A stretch of DNA of 64,000 nucleotides from assembly GCA_945860135.1 (NCBI GenBank), contig CAMAPK010000008.1, forward strand, positions 1-64,000. Direction: 5' to 3'. Positions 1 through 9,239 of the stretch are shown here, one piece after another (the stretch's first letter is position 1; each line of letters starts with the position of its first letter). Below the pieces are notes generated by a model that made no database searches, was not told the origin of the DNA, and saw only the letters and a program-made list of their open reading frames with translations. Source of the stretch: Nitrosovibrio sp. Nv4. GTDB lineage: Bacteria; Pseudomonadota; Gammaproteobacteria; Burkholderiales; Nitrosomonadaceae. The position numbers and the translations under genes are program-made.

Positions 1-225
1 GAAGCCACGGTGCGGGTGCTCGCCGACGCCCAGGCGTTTCTGTGTCGGCGGAAATTCCATCGGGCCGGCATGATCCAGCAGCAGGAAAGGACTGATGCGC
101 GCCCCCAGTTCTGCATAGGTAAGCAGCGTGCGTACCGGGAAACCGTCGCCGACCCAGTGATGCGCCGCGTTACGCTGGACAGAGACGAGTTTTTTGGCCG
201 GTTGCTCGGCAGTCTTCGTTGGCAT
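1..225 (-). CDS. Pirin family protein (N-terminal part, cut by window edge)
   Basis: The first 75 residues are present and the gene runs off the left edge. The visible part reads like a pirin-family N-terminus: a WVGDGFPVRTL stretch, then SPFLLLDHAGP, and HPHRGF at residues 70-75, which contains the first metal-binding histidines of the family's conserved cupin barrel. Pirins are iron-binding cupins; some bacterial members are quercetinases or redox-linked regulators, and the substrate here cannot be told. The ATG at 225 is preceded by a clear AAGGAG. The gene lies 26 bp after the EmrE-like gene on the same strand, so the two are probably cotranscribed. Confidence 0.85.
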   Translation of the reverse strand, partial: MPTKTAEQPAKKLVSVQRNAAHHWVGDGFPVRTLLTYAELGARISPFLLLDHAGPMEFPPTQKRLGVGEHPHRGF

Positions 226-251
226 CGACTATCTCCTTGTTATGCCGGGCA

Positions 252-584
252 CTAATGAACAATCGACTTGGAGAATACATTCAACACGACTACGCCGGCA
301 ACGATCAGCCCCAGTCCGATGAGTGCGGGAACATCGAGTGCCTGTCCGAATACCCGCCAGGCGATCAGCGTAATCAGCACGATACCGACACCGGACCAGA
401 TGGCATAGGCAACCCCCACCGGCATGGTACGCAAGGTCAGCGCCAGGAAAAAGAAAGCTGTGGCGTAACCCGCAACTACCACCAGCGACGGCCATAGCTG
501 CGTAAAGCCATCGCTGGCCTTCAGCGCCGAGGTCGCTATTACCTCGCTGACGATGGCGATCAAAAGAAAAAGCCATTGATTCAT
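252..584 (-). CDS. emrE: Small multidrug resistance efflux pump, EmrE type
   Basis: A 110-residue protein of the normal length for the small multidrug resistance family. Four hydrophobic helices are visible at about 3-21, 33-52, 57-78 and 85-104. Glu14, the proton- and drug-binding residue of EmrE, is present in [13 protein letters not shown], and the family motif [11 protein letters not shown] follows in helix 3. Close agreement with EmrE, including WPS and FGQ.LD positions, favours an export pump for lipophilic cations over the Gdx/SugE guanidinium branch. It works as a dimer in the inner membrane using the proton gradient. GGAGAG lies 6 bases before the start codon. Confidence 0.9.
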   Translation of the reverse strand: MNQWLFLLIAIVSEVIATSALKASDGFTQLWPSLVVVAGYATAFFFLALTLRTMPVGVAYAIWSGVGIVLITLIAWRVFGQALDVPALIGLGLIVAGVVVLNVFSKSIVH

Positions 585-613
585 TGCACTCTCTCCACAC
601 TGTTGATGTCCAG

Positions 614-680
614 TCGTAGGGTGCTTTTTATGTACTTTGGTGTTCGTCGTGAGTTTTGGCGCATGGAATGCACCCTACGC
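614..680. repeat. Intergenic inverted repeat (cgtagggtgc / gcaccctacg)
   Basis: Ten bases at 615-624 are the exact reverse complement of 670-679, with 45 bases between. The repeat fills the gap between prfC and the emrE-like gene. The right half, ending in gcaccctacg, resembles short palindromic intergenic repeats found dispersed in many proteobacterial genomes; that resemblance is from memory. I saw no second copy in this window. Confidence 0.6.
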
Positions 681-709
681 TTGCTGATACCGGTTCACCC
701 AACCGCCCG

Positions 710-2320
710 TTAACCGTCCATATGAGTCTGAAACACCAGTCCGGCATGTTCGCGCAGCCGGTGGAAGCTGATCAGCTTCCAGCTTTCCTCGGCGACGCTC
801 AGCTCGGCGCCGAACGAAGCCAGAAAAGTGGGGGCATCGACTGCGTCGTAGGCCACCCGATGTCCGTTGGTATCGATGAACCGTTTCAGTTCACGCGGAT
901 CGTCAGCCGTGACCCAGCGCGCCATCTGGTATTTGGCGGAAGCGAGGCGGGTGTCCACGCCGTATTCGTGCTTGAGCCGGTGCGCCACCACCTCGAACTG
1001 CAGGGTACCGACCGCGCCCAATAGCAGCGCGCCGCCGGCATGCGGCCGAAACACCTGGATCGCGCCTTCCTCACCCAATTGAGTCAGCCCCAGCTTGAGC
1101 TGTTTGCCGCGCATCGGGTCGGCAAGCTCGACTGTCTGGAAAATTTCGGGGGAAAAGAACGGCAGGCCCGTGAACTGCAGCTCTTCACCTTCCGTCAGCG
1201 TGTCCCCCAGTTGCAAGGTGCCGTGATTGGGAATGCCAATGATATCGCCCGGGTAGGCAACATCGAGCAGCTCACGCCGCTGCGAGAGAAAGGACACCAC
1301 GCTGCCGGGGCGGATGTCCTTGCCGCTGCGCACCACATGCAGGTTCATGCCGCGTTCGAACCGCCCCGAGCAGATGCGCACGAAAGCGATGCGGTCGCGG
1401 TGGGCCGGATTCATGTTGGCCTGGATCTTGAATACCACGCCGGAAAATTTGGGCTCGTCCGGTTGCACCACGCGCTGGATGGCTTTGCGCGGTCCGGGCG
1501 ACGGCGCCAGATCGATCAGCGCATCGAGCACTTCCTGGATGCCGAAATTGTTGATGGCGGAGCCGAAGAATACCGGTGTCTGCTGCCCGGCAAGAAAAGC
1601 TGCATGGTCGAATTCCTCGGAGGCACCGCGGATCAGTTCAATCTCCTGCCGCGCCTGGGTGAAGCTATCGCCAAAGCGTGCCGTCATTGCCGGATTGTCC
1701 AGCCCCGTGATGATTTCGTCAGCGTCGCCCAGTTTATCCTCGCCTGCTTGAAACACGCGCATGCGGTCACGCTTCAGGTCGAATACGCCGTGAAAGTGGT
1801 GACCCATTCCCACCGGCCAGGCGAAAGGCACGGTCGCCATGTGCAACGTCTGCTCGATTTCGTCGATCAGGTCGAGCGGCTCACGCACTTCACGATCCAT
1901 CTTGTTGACGAAGGTGATGATGGGGGTGTTGCGCGCACGGCATACTTCCAGCAGCCGCAGGGTCTGGGCTTCCACGCCATTGGCGGCATCGATCACCATC
2001 AGCGCCGCATCTACGGCGGTCAGCACGCGGTAAGTATCCTCGGAGAAATCCTGGTGGCCCGGCGTATCCAGCAGGTTGATGACGCAGTCGCGGTATTCCA
2101 TCTGCATCACCGAACTGGCCACGGAAATACCCCGCTGCTTCTCGATCTCCATCCAGTCGGAGGTGGCATGACGGCTGGCCTTGCGTGACTTGACGCTGCC
2201 GGCGATGTGGATGGCGCCGGCAAACAGCAGCAGCTTTTCGGTGAGCGTGGTCTTGCCCGCGTCTGGGTGCGAAATGATGGCGAAAGTGCGTCGCCGTGTT
2301 GCTTCTTGCTCAATCGTCAT
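710..2320 (-). CDS. prfC: Peptide chain release factor 3
   Basis: A 536-residue translational GTPase that removes RF1 and RF2 from the ribosome after peptide release. The P-loop SHPDAGKTTL is at about 17-26, DTPGH at 85-89 and NKMD at 139-142; the QRGIS switch I motif is at about 62-66. Length and end-to-end similarity match RF3 rather than EF-G, because domain IV is absent. The start was placed at the ATG giving [11 protein letters not shown]; longer readings run into the upstream ABC transporter gene. That ATG overlaps the transporter's TGA in an ATGA motif at 2317-2320, so translation is probably coupled. Its position as the last gene of a peptide-import operon is unusual. Confidence 0.96.
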   Translation of the reverse strand: MTIEQEATRRRTFAIISHPDAGKTTLTEKLLLFAGAIHIAGSVKSRKASRHATSDWMEIEKQRGISVASSVMQMEYRDCVINLLDTPGHQDFSEDTYRVLTAVDAALMVIDAANGVEAQTLRLLEVCRARNTPIITFVNKMDREVREPLDLIDEIEQTLHMATVPFAWPVGMGHHFHGVFDLKRDRMRVFQAGEDKLGDADEIITGLDNPAMTARFGDSFTQARQEIELIRGASEEFDHAAFLAGQQTPVFFGSAINNFGIQEVLDALIDLAPSPGPRKAIQRVVQPDEPKFSGVVFKIQANMNPAHRDRIAFVRICSGRFERGMNLHVVRSGKDIRPGSVVSFLSQRRELLDVAYPGDIIGIPNHGTLQLGDTLTEGEELQFTGLPFFSPEIFQTVELADPMRGKQLKLGLTQLGEEGAIQVFRPHAGGALLLGAVGTLQFEVVAHRLKHEYGVDTRLASAKYQMARWVTADDPRELKRFIDTNGHRVAYDAVDAPTFLASFGAELSVAEESWKLISFHRLREHAGLVFQTHMDG

Positions 2321-4416
2321 GCAATAGTCTCTGCGCCTTGCGGCTGTAAGGTGGATGAATTCTGCGGCTGCGGATAAAGATGACAGCGCACCGTGTGGGT
2401 TGAACCGAAGCTGCTGCTCCCCGGATAAGTCTCGTGGCACACCGGCATGGCGTGAGGGCAGCGCGGGTGAAAGTGGCAACCTGCCGGCGGGTTGGCAGGT
2501 GAGGGCAAATCCCCATGCAGGCGTATGACTTCACGTTTGGGATTAAGTTCGATTACCGGCACCGCCGACAGCAGCGCCTGGGTATAGGGATGCTTGGGAT
2601 TGCCCAGCACTTCATCCACACTACCCCATTCCACAATTCTTCCCAGATACATCACAGCCACCTCATCGGCAAGGTATTCCACCACCGAAATATTGTGCGT
2701 AATGAACAAATATGCGAGCCCCAGACTGGCCTGCAATTCCTTCAGCAAATTCAGGATCTGCGCCTGCACCGACACGTCCAGCGCGCTGGTGGGCTCGTCG
2801 CAAATCAACAGCCTGGGGTTGACCGCCAGCGCACGGGCGATGGCGATGCGCTGCCGCTGGCCGCCGGAGAATTCGTGCGGGTAGCGCCATTTGGTTTCCG
2901 GCGGCAGCCCTACCCGTTGCAACAGCGCATCCACCTTCTGTCCCTGTCGCGACGAGGACTGCTGCCCGGCATGATCTGCCCTGTCATTGTTCCTGACATT
3001 GAGCGCATTCATGCCCTCCTCGATAATGTCGATGATGCGCATGCGTGGATTGAGCGATGAATACGGATCCTGGAAGATGATCTGGAACTCGGCACGCTTC
3101 GCGCGCAACTGCTTGCGTTCCAGCCCCACCAGCTCCAAGCCGTCGTAGCGCACACTGCCCGCAGTGGGCGGGATCAATTGCAGGATGCCCTTGCCCACCG
3201 TGGTCTTGCCGCAACCTGATTCACCCACCAGCGCCAGGGTTCCGCCCTGCGCAATCGTCAGCGATACCCCGTCCACCGCCTTGACATATCCTGCCACCCG
3301 TTTCATCAGGCCCTTGTGAATGGGGAAGTGAACCTTGAGGTCAACGACGCGCAACAATTCGGAATTGAAGACGGCAGACGGGGCAGCGGGGATTCCCTGG
3401 GGAGCAGTTTCTGCTGCCTTGACCGCACTGGAATGAAGCACCGATCCCGCAGTCTGATCAAAAAGATGACATCTGACTTGATGGCCGGCAACCACCGCGC
3501 TCCATCCCGGTGCCGTGGTACGACACAAATCCCAGGCATGGTCGCAGCGGTCGGCAAAACGGCAGCCAACAAATTCGCGCGACAGCGGCGGTACACTGCC
3601 GCTGATCACCGCCAGCCCCTGATCGCGCTTGTTTTTCCCCGGCAACGAGGCAAACAATTTGCGTGAATAGGGATGCGCGGGACTATGGAAGAATTCTGCA
3701 CGCGTCGCTGTTTCAACAATTTCGCCCGCATACATCACTGCCACTTTCTGCGCCATTTCCGCCACCACGCCCAGATCGTGCGTAATCAGCAGAATCGCCA
3801 TGCCGCTGCGTTGCTGCAGATCACGCATGAGATCGAGCACCTGGGCCTGGATGGTGACATCCAGTGCAGTGGTGGGCTCGTCGGCGATCAGCAGTTCCGG
3901 CTCTCCGGCCAGCGCCATGGCGATCATCACCCGCTGTTTCATTCCGCCGGAAAACTGGAATGGATATTCGGCCATGCGCCGTTCTGCGTCGGGGATTCCC
4001 ACCTGATTCAATATTTCCAGCACGCGCTGTTGTTGCGCCGCACCGCGCAAATTGAAATGCCGCTGCAGCACTTCGCCTATCTGTTCTGCCACCGTCATCA
4101 CCGGATTCAGGCTCAGCATCGGTTCCTGAAAAATCATGCTGATGCGCTTGCCGCGCACGTTGCGCATGGCGGCTTCCGGCAGCAGCAGCAAATCCTCGCC
4201 GCCGATCCTGATTGAGCCCGCAACGATTTCGCCCACCTCCGGCAGCAGCCGCATCACGGACAGCGCCGTCATGGATTTGCCGCAGCCGGACTCCCCCAGC
4301 AAGGCAAAGGTCTCACCCTGCATGATCTGCAGCGTCAGTCCGTCCACCGCCCGCACCGGCGTGGCACCGGTGTGGAGCACGGTTTCAAGATTATCGATTT
4401 GCAGCAGCGGGTTCAT
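2317..4416 (-). CDS. yejF: Oligopeptide ABC transporter, double ATPase subunit (YejF type)
   Basis: A 699-residue protein carrying two complete ABC ATPase modules, the arrangement of YejF and of DppD-DppF fusions. Module 1 has Walker A GESGCGKS at 41-48 and signature FSGGMKQR; module 2 has GESGCGKT and FSGGQRQR. Each is followed by the oligopeptide-family C-terminal region (GCRFADRC and GCHFHPRC), a known cysteine-rich segment. It would power uptake of peptides through the YejB/YejE permeases on the cytoplasmic face. The start was set at MNPLLQID, which overlaps the stop of yejE by 4 bases; the extra upstream reading frame has no ABC similarity. The ATPase ends by overlapping prfC by 4 bases. 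Confidence 0.93.
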   Translation of the reverse strand: MNPLLQIDNLETVLHTGATPVRAVDGLTLQIMQGETFALLGESGCGKSMTALSVMRLLPEVGEIVAGSIRIGGEDLLLLPEAAMRNVRGKRISMIFQEPMLSLNPVMTVAEQIGEVLQRHFNLRGAAQQQRVLEILNQVGIPDAERRMAEYPFQFSGGMKQRVMIAMALAGEPELLIADEPTTALDVTIQAQVLDLMRDLQQRSGMAILLITHDLGVVAEMAQKVAVMYAGEIVETATRAEFFHSPAHPYSRKLFASLPGKNKRDQGLAVISGSVPPLSREFVGCRFADRCDHAWDLCRTTAPGWSAVVAGHQVRCHLFDQTAGSVLHSSAVKAAETAPQGIPAAPSAVFNSELLRVVDLKVHFPIHKGLMKRVAGYVKAVDGVSLTIAQGGTLALVGESGCGKTTVGKGILQLIPPTAGSVRYDGLELVGLERKQLRAKRAEFQIIFQDPYSSLNPRMRIIDIIEEGMNALNVRNNDRADHAGQQSSSRQGQKVDALLQRVGLPPETKWRYPHEFSGGQRQRIAIARALAVNPRLLICDEPTSALDVSVQAQILNLLKELQASLGLAYLFITHNISVVEYLADEVAVMYLGRIVEWGSVDEVLGNPKHPYTQALLSAVPVIELNPKREVIRLHGDLPSPANPPAGCHFHPRCPHAMPVCHETYPGSSSFGSTHTVRCHLYPQPQNSSTLQPQGAETIA

Positions 4417-5921
4417 GGCGGGTTGGAGTCCTTGGCTGCAGCGGCAACAGGCTTGCTTTCCGGGGTTTTCGTGCGCTCTGTGCGCCGCAGTTTTCCGGCT
4501 TTCAGTGACCATGTACGCACACGCGGATTGAACGCATCCTGCACGGCATCGGCAAACAGATTGGCGCTCAGAACCAGTGCGAACATGAAGCCGAAAGCTG
4601 ACAGCAGCGCCCACCACACCATCGGTTCGCGCGCCATTTCCAGGCGCGCGGCGTTGATCATGGTGCCAAAACTGATCATGGAAGGATCAACGCCGACGCC
4701 GACATAAGACAGTACGGCCTCGGCCAGAACCAGTCCGCTGAAATCCATCACCGTGGCAATCAGCACGATGTGCATCACATTGGGAAGAATGTGGCGGCTG
4801 ATGATGCGCCAGTGGGAAACACCGAACGCGTGCGCTGCCTGAATATATTCCATCTCGCGCAGCTTCAGGGTTTCACCGCGCAGCAGGCGGCACAAACCGG
4901 TCCAACTGGTGACGCCGAGGATGATGCAAAGAAACAGCAGACGCAGATCGGCACGTGCGGCAATGGTGTCGAACAGTTCGGGATGAGTCTCCATGTATAC
5001 CTGCATCATCAATACCGCAGCCGCGATCAGCAACACGCCAGGAATCGAACTCAGCGTGGTGTAAATGTATTGAATCACGTCGTCCACCCAGCCGCGGAAA
5101 TATCCCGCCATGATGCCGAGCAGCAGCGCGAATGGCAGCATCATCAGCGTGGTGAGCGTGCCGATCACCAGCCCGGTGCGGATGCTCTTGAGCGATTGAT
5201 AGAACACGTCCTGTCCGACCTTGTCGGTACCGAATATATGGTAGTGAGTGGACAACGCCAGCGCAGCGCCCAGCAGTGACAGTATCAGCATCAGCGTAAG
5301 CAGCACCGCGTTCCAGGGGATTTCAGTCGTGCCGCGCCGGATGGCGGAGAGCGTAGGTAGCAACCCTGCATTATCCTGGCGCGCCAATAACCCACCCAGC
5401 AAAACCACCAGCACGCACCAGCCAAGGAAACCCTGTGCTGCGCCCGCCGCTGCCCGCTCGGCCACATCAACGGCAAGTTGTACGTCAGGATTCTGCAAAT
5501 GCGCCCCGCCAAATTGCAGACGCGGGAATTCCCTCACCTGCCCGCCATCCGGCAGTTCGATGGTCTCTCTGGCGTAAAGATGTGCGGCAAACGGTGCCGA
5601 GTAGGTTTTTTCCACGCGCGTGCGCAATGGTTCGGCAATGACATCGAGCAGGCTCAGCACTTCCACGCTGTAAACTTGCTCGCTGTTGCCGCTGTTCTCG
5701 ACTGCGGGACGAAAATGCACCGTGTCGAGCAGTCCGATCGCAATGAAGAAAACCAGCACCGTGAGTGCCGCCATGCCGCTCGCGCTATGCCCCACCCGCC
5801 GCCACGGCGCCAGCATGTGCTCGTTGCGCCGCACATACCAGACAAAGGCGAGCACCACTATCACCAGCAGGTAGATGAGCGCATCGGTCCAGAGGATGAC
5901 GGGTTTGTAAAGCATGTTCAT
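4413..5921 (-). CDS. yejE: Oligopeptide ABC transporter permease with enlarged N-terminus (YejE type)
   Basis: A 502-residue inner membrane permease of the OppC/DppC/YejE group. The family region starts near residue 225 with HIFGTDKVGQD and includes the EAA-type loop (about 365-390, AAHAFGVS) that contacts the ATPase. It is much longer than E. coli YejE (about 340 residues). The extra N-terminal part has hydrophobic segments at about 12-30, 50-67 and 162-182, with a hydrophilic stretch of roughly 90 residues between the second and third, probably periplasmic. It overlaps yejB and yejF by ATGA junctions at both ends, so equal, coupled expression is likely. The role of the extra domain is unknown. 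Confidence 0.9.
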   Translation of the reverse strand: MNMLYKPVILWTDALIYLLVIVVLAFVWYVRRNEHMLAPWRRVGHSASGMAALTVLVFFIAIGLLDTVHFRPAVENSGNSEQVYSVEVLSLLDVIAEPLRTRVEKTYSAPFAAHLYARETIELPDGGQVREFPRLQFGGAHLQNPDVQLAVDVAERAAAGAAQGFLGWCVLVVLLGGLLARQDNAGLLPTLSAIRRGTTEIPWNAVLLTLMLILSLLGAALALSTHYHIFGTDKVGQDVFYQSLKSIRTGLVIGTLTTLMMLPFALLLGIMAGYFRGWVDDVIQYIYTTLSSIPGVLLIAAAVLMMQVYMETHPELFDTIAARADLRLLFLCIILGVTSWTGLCRLLRGETLKLREMEYIQAAHAFGVSHWRIISRHILPNVMHIVLIATVMDFSGLVLAEAVLSYVGVGVDPSMISFGTMINAARLEMAREPMVWWALLSAFGFMFALVLSANLFADAVQDAFNPRVRTWSLKAGKLRRTERTKTPESKPVAAAAKDSNPP

Positions 5922-6895
5922 TCCAGCCTTATCCGGGGATCCACCAGCGTATAGGAGATGTCCGTCAGGATCAGCCCGATGATATACAGCAGCGAGCCAA
6001 GGAACACCATGGCACGCACCACGGCAAAATCCTGCGAGTTGATCGCGTCGATGGTGTAGCTACCCAATCCGGGTATGCCGAAAAACGATTCGGCGATGAG
6101 GCTGCCGAGGAACAGCAAGGGAATTACCACCACCGCGCCGGTGAGAATCGGAATCATGGCGTTCCTGAGCACATGTCTGAACAGCACCACGCTTTCCGGC
6201 AGACCCTTGGCACGCGCAGTGCGCACATAATCCTTGCTCATTTCCTCCAGAAAAATGGTGCGGTACCAGCGGGTGCTGGCACCGGCGCCGCTGATCACGC
6301 CGATGATTACCGGCAGCACCAGAAACTTGCCGGCATCGAGTCCGCCGCCATAGCCGGAAATGGGCACCAGATGCCAGAGCTTGCTGATAAGAAATTGCCC
6401 GCCGATGATATAGAACAGACTGGAGATGGACATCAAGGCGACGCACAGCACCACCCCCCAGAAATCCACATAAGTGGCGCGGAAGAATGCCATCACCAAT
6501 GCGAAGGTGATGTAGACAAGCAACCCCAGCAGAAACACCGGCAGCGCGATGGCGAGACTCGGCAGCATGCGCGATTTTATTTCGTGAGCAATATCGCGCC
6601 CGTCATCAGCACGCCCGAAATCGAAAGCGAACATGGCTGCCGACTTTTCGAAAAAAATAGTATGGGTGAATTTTGCCGCGCCTTCTTCGCCATCGTTGAG
6701 CATCAGCGGTTTGTCGTAGCCCCGCTCATGCTTCCACTTTTCGATAGCCTCGGGCGTGACACGCTTGATGCCCAACTGCATTCGCGCCATATCGTCGGGC
6801 GTGTTGACGACAAAGAACAAGGTGAAGGTGATCAGATTCACGCCGATCAAAATCGGGATGGCATAGAGCATGCGGCGGATGATGTAATTAAGCAT
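5918..6895 (-). CDS. yejB: Oligopeptide ABC transporter permease (YejB type)
   Basis: A 325-residue permease of the OppB/DppB/YejB group, with the family N-terminus (YIIRRMLYAIPILIGV) forming the first membrane helix and five further hydrophobic segments. The ATPase-contact loop is in the segment TARAKGLPESVV. The C-terminus ends with the usual SYTLVDPRIR. Together with the yejE product it should form the membrane channel for peptide import. The start codon overlaps the last 8 bases of the binding-protein gene, and its stop overlaps the yejE start in an ATGA motif. Confidence 0.92.
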   Translation of the reverse strand: MLNYIIRRMLYAIPILIGVNLITFTLFFVVNTPDDMARMQLGIKRVTPEAIEKWKHERGYDKPLMLNDGEEGAAKFTHTIFFEKSAAMFAFDFGRADDGRDIAHEIKSRMLPSLAIALPVFLLGLLVYITFALVMAFFRATYVDFWGVVLCVALMSISSLFYIIGGQFLISKLWHLVPISGYGGGLDAGKFLVLPVIIGVISGAGASTRWYRTIFLEEMSKDYVRTARAKGLPESVVLFRHVLRNAMIPILTGAVVVIPLLFLGSLIAESFFGIPGLGSYTIDAINSQDFAVVRAMVFLGSLLYIIGLILTDISYTLVDPRIRLE

Positions 6896-9098
6896 TGTCT
6901 GTTCCTACCTGCGCAGCAGGTGATGCTTGTCTTGTACCTGTGCCGCGCTCCCGGCGACGATATGCGATTACTGCGGGAAACAGGCTCGCGACCAGCGCCA
7001 GCGTTCCCAGCACAGCTGGCCACAGCACTGGCTCATTCCATTCGCGCCGCTTCTGTTCGCGCAGACTGCCGTCTATGCGGTAGTACTTGATGTTGTTGTT
7101 CGACAACTTGTTGGGTTTCACATTGCTGTACCAGGCGTGATACAACCCGTAATCCTTGGGATGATATCCCCATAGCCAGGGTGCATCGTGCCGCAGAATT
7201 CCAATCATGTGATCGATGATCTGCTGGCGCTTGGGACTGTTCTCCATGTTCTTCATCTGCTCGAACAAGCGATTGTATTCTGGGTTGTCATAGTTGGCGG
7301 AGTTCTGGCCATCGTTGTCGACCTTCCGTTCTGCACCGCTCAGCAGGATCAGGAAATTCTCCGGATCAGGGTAATCGGCATTCCAGCCCCACTCGAAGAT
7401 CTGCGCATTGCCTTTACGGATCTTGTCCTGGAAACGGTTGTAGTCGGTGCTGCGCACCACCAGTTGAATGTTGAGTTTCTGGAATTGTTTACGCATCCAG
7501 TCGAGGCTGGATTTGTCGTCTGCGCCACGGGAGGTCACGTCGAAATACAGCACCAGTGGCGCACCGGTTTTGGCGTCCATCCCGTTGGGGTAACCCGCCT
7601 CGGCCAGCAGCGCCTTGGCGGCTGCGATCGGTTTACGCTGTGGGCGCTCGTGCAGCCAGTCATACACCACCGGGTTGACACCTTCCCTGCCGTCGCGATG
7701 CCCGAAAATACCCGGCGCAATCGGCCCCTGCGCCGGGATGCCGCGGCCATTGGCGAAGATTGAGACGTACTCTTCATAATCCACTGCTATGGAAATGGCC
7801 TGGCGCAATTTTCTGGCCGAATTGGAAAGCCCGCCCACCACCGGGTCCAACATGTTGAAACCCATGTAGTAGGTGGAAGTCGCAACCTCCGTCTCCAGCC
7901 GGATGCCTTGGGCCTTCATCGCCTCGGTCACGGTCGCCTCCCCCTGCCCCGTCAGTTGCACCGCCTGATCGAAGCTGTCGGAGCCGATTCCCGATGCATC
8001 ATAGTAGCCCTGCAGAAATTTGTTCCAGCGCGGGATGCTTTCCTTGTCACGGCTGAATATCACCTGGTCGATGAAAGGCAGCGGTTTGCCTGCATCTGCC
8101 AGCAAACCCGCTCGCTCGTCTCTTGGCATTCCCTCAGACGGATAAGTCTCGCCATGAAAATTGGGATTCTTCTCCAGTATCATCACCCGGTTGGGGTCAT
8201 TCTCGGTGAGCATGTAGGGTCCGGTGCCAACCGGATACCAGTCGAGCGTGATGTTCTTTTCCGCCAATCCTTTCTGGGTATAAAAGCGCTCCGCCTCCCA
8301 CGGAATCGGCGCAAAAAAAGGCATCGCCAGCCAATACATGAACTGCGGGTACTTGCCCTTGATCTTGATGCGGTAAGTATAAGCATCCACCACCTGCGCA
8401 CCTTCCAGCGGGTAGCTGTTCAAATCCAGATAAGCATCACTGCCCTGCTGCCCAGCCTGCGCCTCGGCAGCGGTTCTGAGGGTGGCGGAATATTCCCTGA
8501 GACCGACGATGTAGTCAGACATCAAACCGAGTATCGGCGAATGCAGCCTGGGATGCGCCAGTCGCTTGATCTCGAATACATAATCTTCGGCAGTCAATTC
8601 GCGTGTGCCGCTATGGGAGAAATCGCCCAGCTTGTAAACCTCAGCCAAGTCCTTGACGGTCAAATCATGATAAAGGAATTGCCCCTGCTCATTTTTGGCG
8701 AATGCCGGATGCGGCTGATAGAGAATGCCGGGGCGGATGGAAATTTCATAAATCGTATAAGCGATTTGCGTGGCATCAACATCGTTCGGCAACTGCACGC
8801 CGTTCTTGTCGAAATACTGCGCTACCGGCATCTTTTCCACTGTTGCCGGTATCAATGTATAAGGACGTTTCAGATAATGGTATTGCAGCGGCGGCTCATA
8901 AATCTGCGCAGTCAGCAGAATTTCGTTGGAACTGTATGACTGCACCGGATCAAGGTGTTTGGGACGTTCGGCAAACGCACTATAGAGGATATTTTTTCCC
9001 GCATCGGCGGCGGGATAGGGATTATTCCAGGGATTGCCGCCACAGGCGGACAGCAAAGCCACAAGCGGCACCAACAGGTATTTGAACAAGGCCTTCAT
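6888..9098 (-). CDS. Oligopeptide-binding lipoprotein (YejA/OppA family) with C-terminal membrane helix
   Basis: A 736-residue extracytoplasmic solute-binding protein of family 5. The N-terminus is a lipoprotein signal, with lipobox LSAC and lipidated Cys19. Family features follow: an AFAERPKHLDP start of the mature domain and the late WGWNADYPDPENF motif. Unlike standard OppA or YejA proteins it continues into a hydrophobic helix at about 690-711, followed by a RRRER cluster and a polar tail, so the C-terminus is predicted to lie in the cytoplasm. The protein may therefore be tethered at both ends. It is the first gene of the coupled yej-prfC operon. Peptide specificity cannot be inferred. 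Confidence 0.88.
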   Translation of the reverse strand: MKALFKYLLVPLVALLSACGGNPWNNPYPAADAGKNILYSAFAERPKHLDPVQSYSSNEILLTAQIYEPPLQYHYLKRPYTLIPATVEKMPVAQYFDKNGVQLPNDVDATQIAYTIYEISIRPGILYQPHPAFAKNEQGQFLYHDLTVKDLAEVYKLGDFSHSGTRELTAEDYVFEIKRLAHPRLHSPILGLMSDYIVGLREYSATLRTAAEAQAGQQGSDAYLDLNSYPLEGAQVVDAYTYRIKIKGKYPQFMYWLAMPFFAPIPWEAERFYTQKGLAEKNITLDWYPVGTGPYMLTENDPNRVMILEKNPNFHGETYPSEGMPRDERAGLLADAGKPLPFIDQVIFSRDKESIPRWNKFLQGYYDASGIGSDSFDQAVQLTGQGEATVTEAMKAQGIRLETEVATSTYYMGFNMLDPVVGGLSNSARKLRQAISIAVDYEEYVSIFANGRGIPAQGPIAPGIFGHRDGREGVNPVVYDWLHERPQRKPIAAAKALLAEAGYPNGMDAKTGAPLVLYFDVTSRGADDKSSLDWMRKQFQKLNIQLVVRSTDYNRFQDKIRKGNAQIFEWGWNADYPDPENFLILLSGAERKVDNDGQNSANYDNPEYNRLFEQMKNMENSPKRQQIIDHMIGILRHDAPWLWGYHPKDYGLYHAWYSNVKPNKLSNNNIKYYRIDGSLREQKRREWNEPVLWPAVLGTLALVASLFPAVIAYRRRERGTGTRQASPAAQVGTDNA

Positions 9099-9176
9099 TG
9101 GCGTGATAGTTTAGCGTAAATGCCGGGCACAGGGTGGGTGTAAAACCTGCAGCCCTGATCTATCTTCCCATGATTC

Positions 9177-9205
9177 TTCAGATCCGGCAGGCCTTGGGCT
9201 ATAAT
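9177..9205 (+). promoter_or_regulatory. Probable sigma-70 promoter of fabI
   Basis: TTCAGA at 9177-9182 and TATAAT at 9200-9205 are separated by 17 bases. Transcription would begin near 9212, leaving a short leader before the GTG start of fabI at 9240. Confidence 0.6.
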
Positions 9206-9239
9206 TTGCCGAACTCCTCAACTGTCATAAGGATATACC

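Noticed and set aside
1040-2188. 382-residue open frame on the plus strand over prfC
   Set aside because: Lies wholly opposite a strongly conserved gene, no similarity to any family, low-complexity His/Gln/Arg composition typical of antisense frames in this base composition.
7908-8939. 343-residue open frame on the plus strand opposite the binding-protein gene
   Set aside because: Antisense to a well-supported gene, no ribosome binding site, no recognisable motif.
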